Assembly: GCA_964392085.1 (NCBI GenBank)
Contig: CAYMOV010000133.1
Location: 1 to 6,617, forward strand
DNA: 6,617 bases
Reading direction: 5' to 3'
From: CAYMOV01 sp964392085
GTDB taxonomy: Bacteria; Oederibacteriota; Muellerivitia; Muellerivitales; Muellerivitaceae
The translations under genes and the position numbers were made by a program. Below the pieces are notes generated by a model. The model made no database searches, was not told the origin of the DNA, and saw only the letters and a program-made list of their open reading frames with translations. Shown here piece after piece: positions 1 through 6,617 of the stretch; the stretch's first letter is position 1, and each line of letters starts with the position of its first letter.

Positions 1-212
1 AGGTCGTGGAAGTAGTCGAGCAGGAAGTCCCGCTTGACGATGTGGTTCCAATCCTCCGCCTCGACCTGCCCGTTGTAGGGCCTCTTGCAGAGCAAGCCGT
101 CGAGGCCCACCAGGGCCTTCAACTGCGTCAGGTGGGACCACTCGATGTATTGGTTCCACTCCGCCCCGTTCGCGGGGGAGAAGGGTTGGTTCGCCAGGTA
201 CCAGATGGCCAT
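1..212 (-). CDS. Hypothetical protein, N-terminal part (runs off left edge)
   Basis: An open reading frame on the minus strand begins with ATG at 212-210 and stays open to the window edge, giving 70 complete residues. The start is supported by an AGGAA Shine-Dalgarno sequence (complement of 219-223) six bases upstream. The protein begins MAIWYLANQPFSPANG and is rich in aromatic residues and Trp (W4, W19, W25, W55). It has alternating acidic and hydrophobic stretches and no signal peptide or membrane helix in the visible part, so it is probably a soluble cytoplasmic protein. A 'LVGLDGLLC' segment near residues 34-42 and 'EDWNHIV' near 53-59 look like conserved family blocks, but I do not recognise the family and assign no function. 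It is transcribed divergently from the gene at 498-737. That the frame is coding rests on the start context and protein-like composition. Confidence 0.7.
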   Translation of the reverse strand, partial: MAIWYLANQPFSPANGAEWNQYIEWSHLTQLKALVGLDGLLCKRPYNGQVEAEDWNHIVKRDFLLDYFHD

Positions 213-497
213 GGGGGGTTCCTAAATGTGGGGTAAGCCGGATGTCGAGGCCCCACATCTTACACCGGGATAAACGGCCCTTGGTAACGGCTCCATCATC
301 ACCCTCACCGGACACCGCATTCTAATTTAAACGCTCGGTTTAGCCCTCAAGTTAGGCGAGGCGCTGGGTTCCAACTGCGCTCTCCCCTCTAGGGAGAGGG
401 CAAGAAACCACCCATCGGCCCCGTGGGTTGTTCTTGTGTAAACGTGTAAGCAGGGCCAAAATGCGTTCAGGGAAATTTAGCCCTAGGAGTTCGCCTT
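213..497. other. Divergent intergenic region
   Basis: This gap separates the minus-strand gene ending its 5' side at 212 from the plus-strand gene starting at 498, so promoters for both must lie here or nearby. It is visibly richer in A and T than the flanking genes, for example around 320-345 and 425-480. It contains one clear small hairpin at 380-398. I could not pick a convincing -35/-10 pair, and I see no tRNA, riboswitch or further coding frame with credible start context. Confidence 0.6.
380..398. repeat. Small perfect hairpin, CTCTCCC / GGGAGAG
   Basis: A 7-base perfect inverted repeat (CTCTCCC at 380-386, GGGAGAG at 392-398) surrounds a 5-base loop. No T-run follows on either strand, so it is not a standard intrinsic terminator. 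Short intergenic palindromes of the 'CCCTCTCCC...GGGAGAGGG' type are common dispersed elements in many bacterial genomes, and this is probably one of them. A role at the RNA level cannot be judged from a single copy. Confidence 0.5.
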
Positions 498-737
498 ATG
501 GAACCGGTCCGGATGAACGACCCCTGCCCTTGCGGAAGCAAGAAAAAGTACAAGCATTGCCACGGCAAGGAAGCCCATAAGGCCAACCAATACAACCGCC
601 CGAACAACGCGACCCTGCTTTGGGGCATCCTGGCGGTCATCCTTCTCCTCGGCTTGATGTCCATATTCTTCAAAAGGGCCGAGGCCCCCGCCCAGGCCTC
701 CCCCGCCCCCACCGCCCAAAGCCAGACCAAATCCTGA
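498..737 (+). CDS. SEC-C zinc-motif protein with a single membrane helix
   Basis: A 79-residue protein. Residues 8-24 (DPCPCGSKKKYKHCHGK) are a SEC-C motif with ligands C10, C12, C21 and H22, closely matching the zinc-binding tail at the C-terminus of SecA. A hydrophobic helix follows at about residues 39-58 (from ATLLWGILAV), then a Pro/Ala/Gln-rich tail. The many lysines before the helix predict an N-in topology, with the zinc motif in the cytoplasm and the tail outside. The start at 498 has AGGAG at 485-489, eight bases upstream. An internal ATG at 513 (M6) would also keep the motif but lacks comparable spacing. In SecA this motif contacts SecB and ribosomes; whether this small protein does likewise is inference. 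It lies 75 bases before the cupredoxin gene on the same strand and could share its transcript. The domain call is firm; the function is unknown. Confidence 0.87.
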   Translation: MEPVRMNDPCPCGSKKKYKHCHGKEAHKANQYNRPNNATLLWGILAVILLLGLMSIFFKRAEAPAQASPAPTAQSQTKS

Positions 738-812
738 CCGTTTGGGGTGGTGCAATTCATCCCTTCCTCTATGTAAAATAGCGGCCTCCATCCATAGAAC
801 CGAGGGGCCGCC

Positions 813-1520
813 ATGCGCAAGACCCTGTTTTGGGCCTTCACATTATTCTTCCTGGTATCGGCCTCCCAGGCCGCGCCCCACCACAAACCCATCCGGGCCA
901 CCGGGAAAGCGGTCCTGACCGGGAAAGTCCTCGTCACGGCCCCACCCCGCAAACCCAAGAAGGCCTCCAGCTCGTCCTACTACGGGGACGACAACCAACC
1001 CACGCCCACCCCGGGTCCCCAACCCCCCGAGGAGATCCTGGTTTACGTCGAGAAGGTCCCGGGCAAGTGGCCGGCCCCCCAGCGACCCGCGGTCCTCGAC
1101 CAGCAGGGCGTCAAGTTCACGCGCCGAATCCTCCCCGTCGTGAGGGGCACGGTGGTGAGGTTCACCAACCAGGATCCGATCTACCACAACATCTTCTCGA
1201 ACTCCCAAAGCAACCGCTCGTTCGACCTGGGCAAGAAATCCAAGGGCCAATCCGCCTCGGTCACCTTCACGGAACTTGAGGTCCCGGTCAAGCTCTTCTG
1301 CGAGATCCACGCCTCGATGTCCAGCAACATACTGGTCCTGCAGAACCCCTTCTTCGCCTCCACGACCCCGGGCGGCGCCTACCGGATCGAGGGCCTGCCC
1401 CCCGGCGACTATAAGGTGGTGGCCTGGCACGACTACTGGGAACCCGTCACGTTCAAGGCCACCGTCAAGGCGGGTGAAACCGCGGTCCATAACGTCACCC
1501 TGGACAAGGTCCGGGAATAA
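813..1520 (+). CDS. Secreted cupredoxin (plastocyanin-like) with carboxypeptidase-regulatory-like C-terminal domain
   Basis: A 235-residue exported protein. Residues 1-20 form a signal peptide (MRKTLFWAFTLFFLVSASQA, cleavage likely after A20), followed by a lysine- and proline-rich low-complexity stretch (about 45-72). The core at about 75-178 is a cupredoxin fold with a probable type 1 copper site: H125 in 'YHNIFSN', then C163, H166 and M169 in 'CEIHASM'. Residues about 185-232 (from 'GGAYRIEGLPPGDY') match a carboxypeptidase-regulatory-like beta-sandwich. This architecture is typical of periplasmic proteins often annotated 'plastocyanin' or 'methylamine utilization protein'; the likely role is electron transfer or copper binding in the periplasm, with partner unknown. 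The start has GAGGGG at 802-807. The cyclase gene follows after 19 bases, which suggests one operon. The gene at 6185-6617 is a close paralogue that keeps all four ligands. Confidence 0.9.
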   Translation: MRKTLFWAFTLFFLVSASQAAPHHKPIRATGKAVLTGKVLVTAPPRKPKKASSSSYYGDDNQPTPTPGPQPPEEILVYVEKVPGKWPAPQRPAVLDQQGVKFTRRILPVVRGTVVRFTNQDPIYHNIFSNSQSNRSFDLGKKSKGQSASVTFTELEVPVKLFCEIHASMSSNILVLQNPFFASTTPGGAYRIEGLPPGDYKVVAWHDYWEPVTFKATVKAGETAVHNVTLDKVRE

Positions 1521-1539
1521 GCCGGACGAAAGGCGACCC

Positions 1540-3372
1540 ATGACCTCCACCTTCAAGCTCCGCGACAAACTCTGGGTCGCCCAGACCCTTCTGGTCCTGG
1601 TCGTCGTCGGAGGGGTGCTGGTCCTGCTCAACGCCCGCCTGAAGGCCGTCAGCCTCCAGGCCCTGAACGGCGACCTGACGAACACCCTTTCGGTCTTCCA
1701 GAACGTGGTCGAGGAACGGACCGCCAACCTGGCCGGTAAGGCCCAGCTCGTGGCGGGCTTGCCCCGCCTGACCGCCGCCATCGACGTGAAGCGCTATGAC
1801 CCAATCCAGGTGTCCAACACCGTCTCGGAGCTTTGCCTCGACCTGCAGGACACCGTGCGGGCCCCGCTCTTCCTGGTGGTGGACGCCAAGGGCCGCGTCC
1901 TGTTCGACAACTTCCACCCGCCCGAGGAGATCCGCGCCCTCCGGGAGGGCCGCGAACCCGACCCCGCGAAGGTCCGCGCCGAGCGCCAATCGCCCCTGAA
2001 GGCCGACGGTTGGCCGAACATCCAGAAGGCCCTCGCGGGGCAGCCCAGCCGGGGCGCGTTCCAATACGACCTGCCGTCCGAAGCCGCCGGCCCCAAGACG
2101 CTGGCCTTCCAGACCGTGACGGTCCCGATCACGGCGCCCGGGGGCGGGCGCATCCTCGGCGCCCTGGTCCTGGGGTTCGCGCTCGACCATCCCCTCGCGG
2201 ACCGCCTGAAGAAGATGACCGAGAGCGAGGTGGTCTTCGAGTTGGGCGGCAAGGTGCTGGCCTCGTCCTGGGACGACGCGAAGGCACCCGGGCTCACCGG
2301 GGGACTGGCCCCCGCCGCCGTCGAGGCCGCGTCCTGGCGCGAGAAGAACGGCGCCGCCCGCTCGGTGCCGGTCCGGATCGACGGCGAGACCTTCCTGGCC
2401 CTTTTCGACCCGTTCCCCGACGTCAAGACCGACGCCCCCGGCGACTACGTCATCCTCCGGTCCTTGGACAAGGCCCTGGCCCTGCAGAAGACCCTCCAGA
2501 AGTCCATCCTGGCCCTGGGCCTGTTGGGGGTCCTGTTGGCCTTCGGCATGTCCCTCGTCTTTGCCGGGCGCATCACGGCCCCCCTGACGGCCCTCAGCCT
2601 GGCCGCCGAGGAGGTCGGGAAGGGGAACCTCCACGCCGAAGTGAGGGTCGAGGGCAACGACGAGGTGGGGCTCCTGGCCAAGGCCTTCAACAGCATGATG
2701 ACGGGCCTGCGGGAAAAGGACCGCGTCACGGGCATCCTGGGCAAGTACGTTTCGCCCGAGGTGGCCAAGAAGATCCTCTCGTCCGAGGAGGGCCTCTCGC
2801 TCCAGGGCGAGCGGCGGGAATGCGTGATCCTTTTCTCGGATATCCGGGGGTTCACCGCCTTCAGTGAGAACATGGCCCCGGAGAAGCTGGTCGCCGACCT
2901 CAACGAGTACTTCGGGTTGATGGTGGAGACGATCTTCGAGTACCAGGGCACCGTGGACAAGTTCATCGGGGACGCCATCATGGCGGTCTGGGGGGCCCCC
3001 GTGCCCTTCGAGGACAAGGAACTGCGGGGCGTGCGCTGCGCCCTGGGGATGCAGAAGGCCCTGATCAAGCTCAACCAGGACCGCCTGTCCCGGGGGGCCC
3101 AGCCCCTGACCATGGGCATCGGGATCAACGTCGGGGTGGTGGTCTCGGGCAACCTGGGGTCGGTTCGCCGGGTGGATTACACGGTCATCGGCGAGGAGGT
3201 CAACCTGTCGTCCCGGCTCTGTTCGAAGGCCGCGCCGGGGCAGGTGCTGATCTCGGACGCCATGGCCCGAAAGCTCCGGGGCCTGATCGAGGTGCGGCCG
3301 TTGGAACCCGTCACCCTCAAGGGTTTCTCGGAACCCGTGAAGGTCTACGAGGTGACGGGACTCACGGCTTAA
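1540..3372 (+). CDS. Membrane-bound class III adenylate cyclase with periplasmic sensor and HAMP domain
   Basis: A 610-residue protein predicted to make cAMP from ATP. Order: TM helix 1 (about 12-31), an extracytoplasmic sensor of about 290 residues, TM helix 2 (about 322-342), HAMP (about 343-395), a 'GKYVSPEV' linker, and a cyclase domain (about 425-580). Catalytic residues are intact: metal-binding D434 (FSDIRGF) and D478 (FIGDAIMAV), transition-state N555 and R559 (VNLSSRL). K474 and T548 (VDYTVIG) are the adenine-selecting pair of the Lys/Thr subtype, favouring ATP over GTP. The sensor, with 'PLFLVVDAKGRVLFD', resembles a double Cache-type domain; the ligand is unknown. The ATG at 1540 is preferred: GAAAGG sits at 1527-1532, and the open frame extending upstream overlaps the cupredoxin gene and encodes an Arg/Ser/Pro-rich shadow. 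Tight coupling to the cupredoxin gene suggests a shared signal or function. Whether a cAMP receptor is encoded nearby cannot be seen. Confidence 0.93.
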   Translation: MTSTFKLRDKLWVAQTLLVLVVVGGVLVLLNARLKAVSLQALNGDLTNTLSVFQNVVEERTANLAGKAQLVAGLPRLTAAIDVKRYDPIQVSNTVSELCLDLQDTVRAPLFLVVDAKGRVLFDNFHPPEEIRALREGREPDPAKVRAERQSPLKADGWPNIQKALAGQPSRGAFQYDLPSEAAGPKTLAFQTVTVPITAPGGGRILGALVLGFALDHPLADRLKKMTESEVVFELGGKVLASSWDDAKAPGLTGGLAPAAVEAASWREKNGAARSVPVRIDGETFLALFDPFPDVKTDAPGDYVILRSLDKALALQKTLQKSILALGLLGVLLAFGMSLVFAGRITAPLTALSLAAEEVGKGNLHAEVRVEGNDEVGLLAKAFNSMMTGLREKDRVTGILGKYVSPEVAKKILSSEEGLSLQGERRECVILFSDIRGFTAFSENMAPEKLVADLNEYFGLMVETIFEYQGTVDKFIGDAIMAVWGAPVPFEDKELRGVRCALGMQKALIKLNQDRLSRGAQPLTMGIGINVGVVVSGNLGSVRRVDYTVIGEEVNLSSRLCSKAAPGQVLISDAMARKLRGLIEVRPLEPVTLKGFSEPVKVYEVTGLTA

Positions 3373-3390
3373 GAACCGCCAAAAAGGAAT

Positions 3391-3515
3391 ATCGAACCAC
3401 GGGGAAAGCGGAGTCCACGGAGACAAATTTCGGCGGCCTCCAAAAACAGAAACCTTATTAGTTTCGTCCTTTCATGATCCTAACCCCGCGATCCCCGTGT
3501 CCTCCGTGGTCCAAT
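3391..3515. repeat. Imperfect inverted repeat, copy A of a 'CACGGAG' family
   Basis: The left arm (3391-3422) reads ATCGAACCACGGGGAAAG followed by CGGAGTCCACGGAG. The right arm (about 3484-3515), ending CCTCCGTGGTCCAAT, is its imperfect reverse complement, with about 20 of 32 positions pairing by hand count. A second element at 6065-6167 matches in the same arrangement: left arms about 24 of 32 identical, right arms about 19 of 26. Short 'ACCACGGAG...CACGG' repeats scattered between genes are known from several bacterial lineages. The arms could fold into a long interrupted RNA hairpin. There is no T-run, so I do not call it a terminator. Confidence 0.65.
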
Positions 3516-3648
3516 GTTTTTTGAGGCTCCCTGCACCCATCCGCCGGACACCTCCTATCAATTTGATCCGCGCCGGATCCCACCGTCCTTTGTCCGCGGG
3601 ATGGGCCCGTCCAACGATTAAGATGGGCGGGTTGCCCCACCCCCATCC

Positions 3649-3654
3649 GGAGGA
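3649..3654 (+). promoter_or_regulatory. Shine-Dalgarno site fixing the TTG start of cydA
   Basis: GGAGGA lies six bases before TTG at 3661. No ATG or GTG with comparable spacing exists in this frame, and the protein read from the TTG begins MDVLFLSRLQFGLT, aligning with the known CydA N-terminus. The start is therefore well supported. Confidence 0.85.
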
Positions 3655-3660
3655 AGCCGC

Positions 3661-5003
<1,343 letters not shown>

Positions 5004-5007
<4 letters not shown>

Positions 5008-6023
5008 GCCTGGACCTGAACAGCGTTTGGTTCGTGGTCGTGGGGGTCCTTTTCACGGGCTACGCCGTGTTGGACGGGTTCGACCTGGGCGTCGGGGCCC
5101 TCCACCTGTTCTCCCGGGGGGACCGGGAGCGGCGGGTCATGCTCAACAGCATCGGGCCGGTTTGGGACGGGAACGAGGTCTGGCTGGTGACCGCCGGGGG
5201 CGCGCTTTTCGCGGCCTTTCCCGAGGCCTACGCCACCGCCTTCTCGGGTTTCTACCTGGCGTTCATGCTCCTCCTGGCCGCGCTGATCTTCCGGGCCGTT
5301 GCCATCGAGTTCAGGAGCAAGAAACCCTGGCCCTGGTGGCGGGAGGCCTGGGATTGGGGCTTCAGCCTCTCCAGCGTGCTTTCGGGGTTCCTGGCGGGCG
5401 TGGCCCTGGGCAACCTGGCCTGGGGCATCCCCTTGGACGCCTCCCACGAGTACAGCGGGACCTTCCTGGGGCTCCTGAACCCCTATGCCCTGCTGGTGGG
5501 GGTCAGCGCCGTCGCCCTCTTCATGATGCACGGGGCCATCTACGTGGTCCTGAAGACTGAGGGGTCCCTCCAGCGAAAAGCGCGGGTCTGGGTCATGAAC
5601 GCCACGGTCTTCTTCATCTTCTGCTACATCCTGACCACGATGGCGACGCTCCTGTACGTGCCGCGCATGAGCGTCCGCATCGAAACCCACCCCCTGCTGT
5701 TCATCGTCCCCCTCACGGCGCTCCTGGCCATCGCCAACATCCCCCGGGAAACCCATTTCGGCAGGGATTTCCGGGCGTTCCTCTCGTCCTGCGCGGCGAT
5801 CGTCCTCTTGTTGGCGCTCTTCGGGATCGGCCTTTACCCCGACCTCATCCCGGCCCTGGACCCGGCCCACAGCCTGGACATCACCAACGCCGCCTCCTCA
5901 CCCAGGACGCTCCGAATCATGCTGGTGATCGCCTGCGTCGGGATGCCCCTGGTCCTCGCCTACACCGCGGGAATCTATTGGGTTTTCAGGGGGAAGGTGA
6001 AGCTGAAGTCCCAGGGTTATTGA
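5004..6023 (+). CDS. cydB: Cytochrome bd quinol oxidase subunit II
   Basis: A 339-residue multi-pass membrane protein, the partner of CydA in the bd oxidase heterodimer. The N-terminus reads 'GYAVLDGFDLGVG', with D27 matching E. coli CydB D29, followed by 'VWDGNEVWLVTAGGALFAAF' with W54 and D55 matching E. coli W57 and D58. The C-terminus keeps the 'NAASSPRTLRIM' and 'LAYTAGIYWVFRGKV' blocks seen in the family. About eight or nine hydrophobic helices can be counted, and the length is within the usual 330-380 range. The GTG start overlaps the cydA stop by four bases. No small CydX-like membrane peptide frame follows before the convergent gene. cydDC assembly genes are not in the window. Confidence 0.97.
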
Positions 6024-6064
6024 CGCGACTGGCGACAATGCCCCATTGACACCAAACCATAAAT

Positions 6065-6167
6065 ATTGAACCGAGGGTTAGACGGAGTTCACGGAGGATC
6101 ATCCGGAACCCATCAAGCGCTTTGAACGGCATATCCTTCTCCGTGAACCCCGTGCCTTCCGCGGATC
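6065..6167. repeat. Imperfect inverted repeat, copy B of a 'CACGGAG' family
   Basis: Between the convergent cydB and cupredoxin genes, the left arm (6065-6100) starts ATTGAACCGAGGG and contains CGGAGTTCACGGAG. The right arm (6133-6167) contains CTCCGTGAACCCCGTG and is its imperfect reverse complement; the strongest paired block is TTCACGGAG / CTCCGTGAA. Copy A at 3391-3515 has the same arm order. The position between convergent genes would suit an RNA hairpin limiting read-through, but no T-run follows, so this remains a guess. The rest of the gap (6024-6064 and 6168-6184) shows nothing recognisable. Confidence 0.65.
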
Positions 6168-6184
6168 AAGAAGTTCGACTCACG

Positions 6185-6617
6185 TCATTTCTGGACCTTG
6201 TCCAGGGTGACGTCGGCGCGGATGGTCCCGCCCTTCGTCACCGTCACGGTCCGCTCCACGGGCGCCCAATAATCGTGCCAGGCCACCAACGTATAGGTGC
6301 CCGGCGGAACCCCCTCCAACCTGAACTTCCCGCCCGGCTTGACCGTCGTGAAGTAGGGGTTGTCGAGCACCAGGATGTTGCTCTTCATCGAGGCGTGGAT
6401 CTCGCAATACACCTTCACCGGAATCTCGGACCGGGTCATTTTCACCGAGGTCATCTGGCCGTAGCCCTTGCGGCCCAGGTCGAACTTGTTCTCCTTAGAG
6501 TTCGAAAAGACGTTGTGGTAAACGGGGTCGTGGTTGGTGAAGTCCACCATGGTGCCCTTAAGGACCGGCACCACCCGGTGGGTGAACTGGATGAATTTCT
6601 GGTCGAGGTGGACGTGC
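6185..6617 (-). CDS. Secreted cupredoxin paralogue, C-terminal part (runs off right edge)
   Basis: The minus-strand frame ends at TGA (complement of 6185-6187) and remains open to the window edge, giving about 144 visible residues. It should be read from the edge, not from the internal GTG at 6574, because residues upstream of that codon ('HLDQKFIQFTHR') still align with the paralogue. Against the protein of 813-1520 it shows about 58 percent identity over about 142 positions by hand count. All predicted copper ligands are kept: His in 'YHNVFSN' and Cys, His, Met in 'CEIHASM'. The C-terminal carboxypeptidase-regulatory-like domain ('LEGVPPGTYTLVAWHDYW') is present. Signal peptide and N-terminal region lie outside the window. 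It is convergent with cydB. The likely role is periplasmic copper binding or electron transfer; partner unknown. Confidence 0.9.
   Translation of the reverse strand, partial: HVHLDQKFIQFTHRVVPVLKGTMVDFTNHDPVYHNVFSNSKENKFDLGRKGYGQMTSVKMTRSEIPVKVYCEIHASMKSNILVLDNPYFTTVKPGGKFRLEGVPPGTYTLVAWHDYWAPVERTVTVTKGGTIRADVTLDKVQK

Larger units (their letters stand above)
3373..3660. other. Intergenic region between cyclase and cydA
   Basis: This non-coding gap of 288 bases holds the inverted repeat at 3391-3515 and the ribosome binding site of cydA. The middle (3425-3480) is AT-richer than the surroundings. A promoter for cydAB is expected here because the gap is long, but I found no -35/-10 pair with good spacing. 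Open frames crossing this gap lack credible start sites. Confidence 0.55.

Noticed and set aside
6..236. Plus-strand frame of 76 codons at the left edge
   Set aside because: It is antisense to the minus-strand gene, which has a better start context; the Val/Leu/Gln-rich translation is typical of a shadow frame.
751..779. Possible promoter before the cupredoxin gene (TAAAAT at 774-779)
   Set aside because: The -10-like box is plausible, but no -35 hexamer with 16-18 base spacing is convincing, and the upstream gene may be co-transcribed.
1276..1539. Upstream extension of the cyclase frame to an earlier start
   Set aside because: It overlaps the cupredoxin gene, encodes Arg/Ser/Pro-rich sequence, and the ATG at 1540 has a good Shine-Dalgarno site directly before a membrane helix.
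1495..3426. Very long minus-strand open frame (643 codons) opposite the cyclase
   Set aside because: It is antisense to a gene with intact domains and catalytic residues. High GC with strong third-position bias removes stops from the opposite strand. The translation is His/Gly/Leu/Asp-rich without recognisable domains.

Overview
The window is GC-rich bacterial chromosome with tight operon spacing, strong Shine-Dalgarno sites and mixed ATG/GTG/TTG starts. A secreted cupredoxin and a membrane sensor with an outward-facing domain fit a bacterium with a periplasm that respires oxygen, probably at low concentration. No gene here fixes the phylum. The coding style and the intergenic 'CACGGAG' repeats suggest an environmental, probably uncultured lineage.

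Layout. Positions 1-212 (minus) hold the N-terminal part of an unrecognised soluble protein that runs off the left edge. After a divergent intergenic region (213-497) with a small hairpin repeat comes 498-737 (plus), a 79-residue protein with a SecA-type SEC-C zinc motif followed by one membrane helix. Next, 813-1520 (plus) encodes a secreted plastocyanin-like copper protein with a C-terminal carboxypeptidase-regulatory-like domain. Only 19 bases later, 1540-3372 (plus) encodes a membrane-anchored class III adenylate cyclase (periplasmic sensor, HAMP, catalytic domain). A non-coding gap (3373-3660) carries an imperfect inverted repeat. Then cydA (3661-5007, TTG start) and cydB (5004-6023, GTG start), overlapping by 4 bases, encode a cytochrome bd quinol oxidase of the short Q-loop type. 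A second copy of the inverted repeat (6065-6167) lies between cydB and a convergent gene, 6185-6617 (minus). That gene is cut by the right edge and encodes a close paralogue of the cupredoxin at 813-1520.

How the genes may work together. CydAB is a high-affinity terminal oxidase. The cupredoxins could carry electrons or bind copper in the periplasm. The cyclase could report a periplasmic or redox condition through cAMP. The cupredoxin and cyclase genes look co-transcribed, and the two cupredoxin copies bracket the cyclase and oxidase, so a respiration- or copper-linked module is plausible. Only the co-orientation and spacing are seen; the functional link is inferred. Every gene except the left-edge one belongs to a recognisable family, and no clearly new system is evident. 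The points most worth checking are the bracketing cupredoxin paralogues, the cupredoxin-cyclase pairing, the free-standing SEC-C membrane protein and the dispersed inverted repeats.
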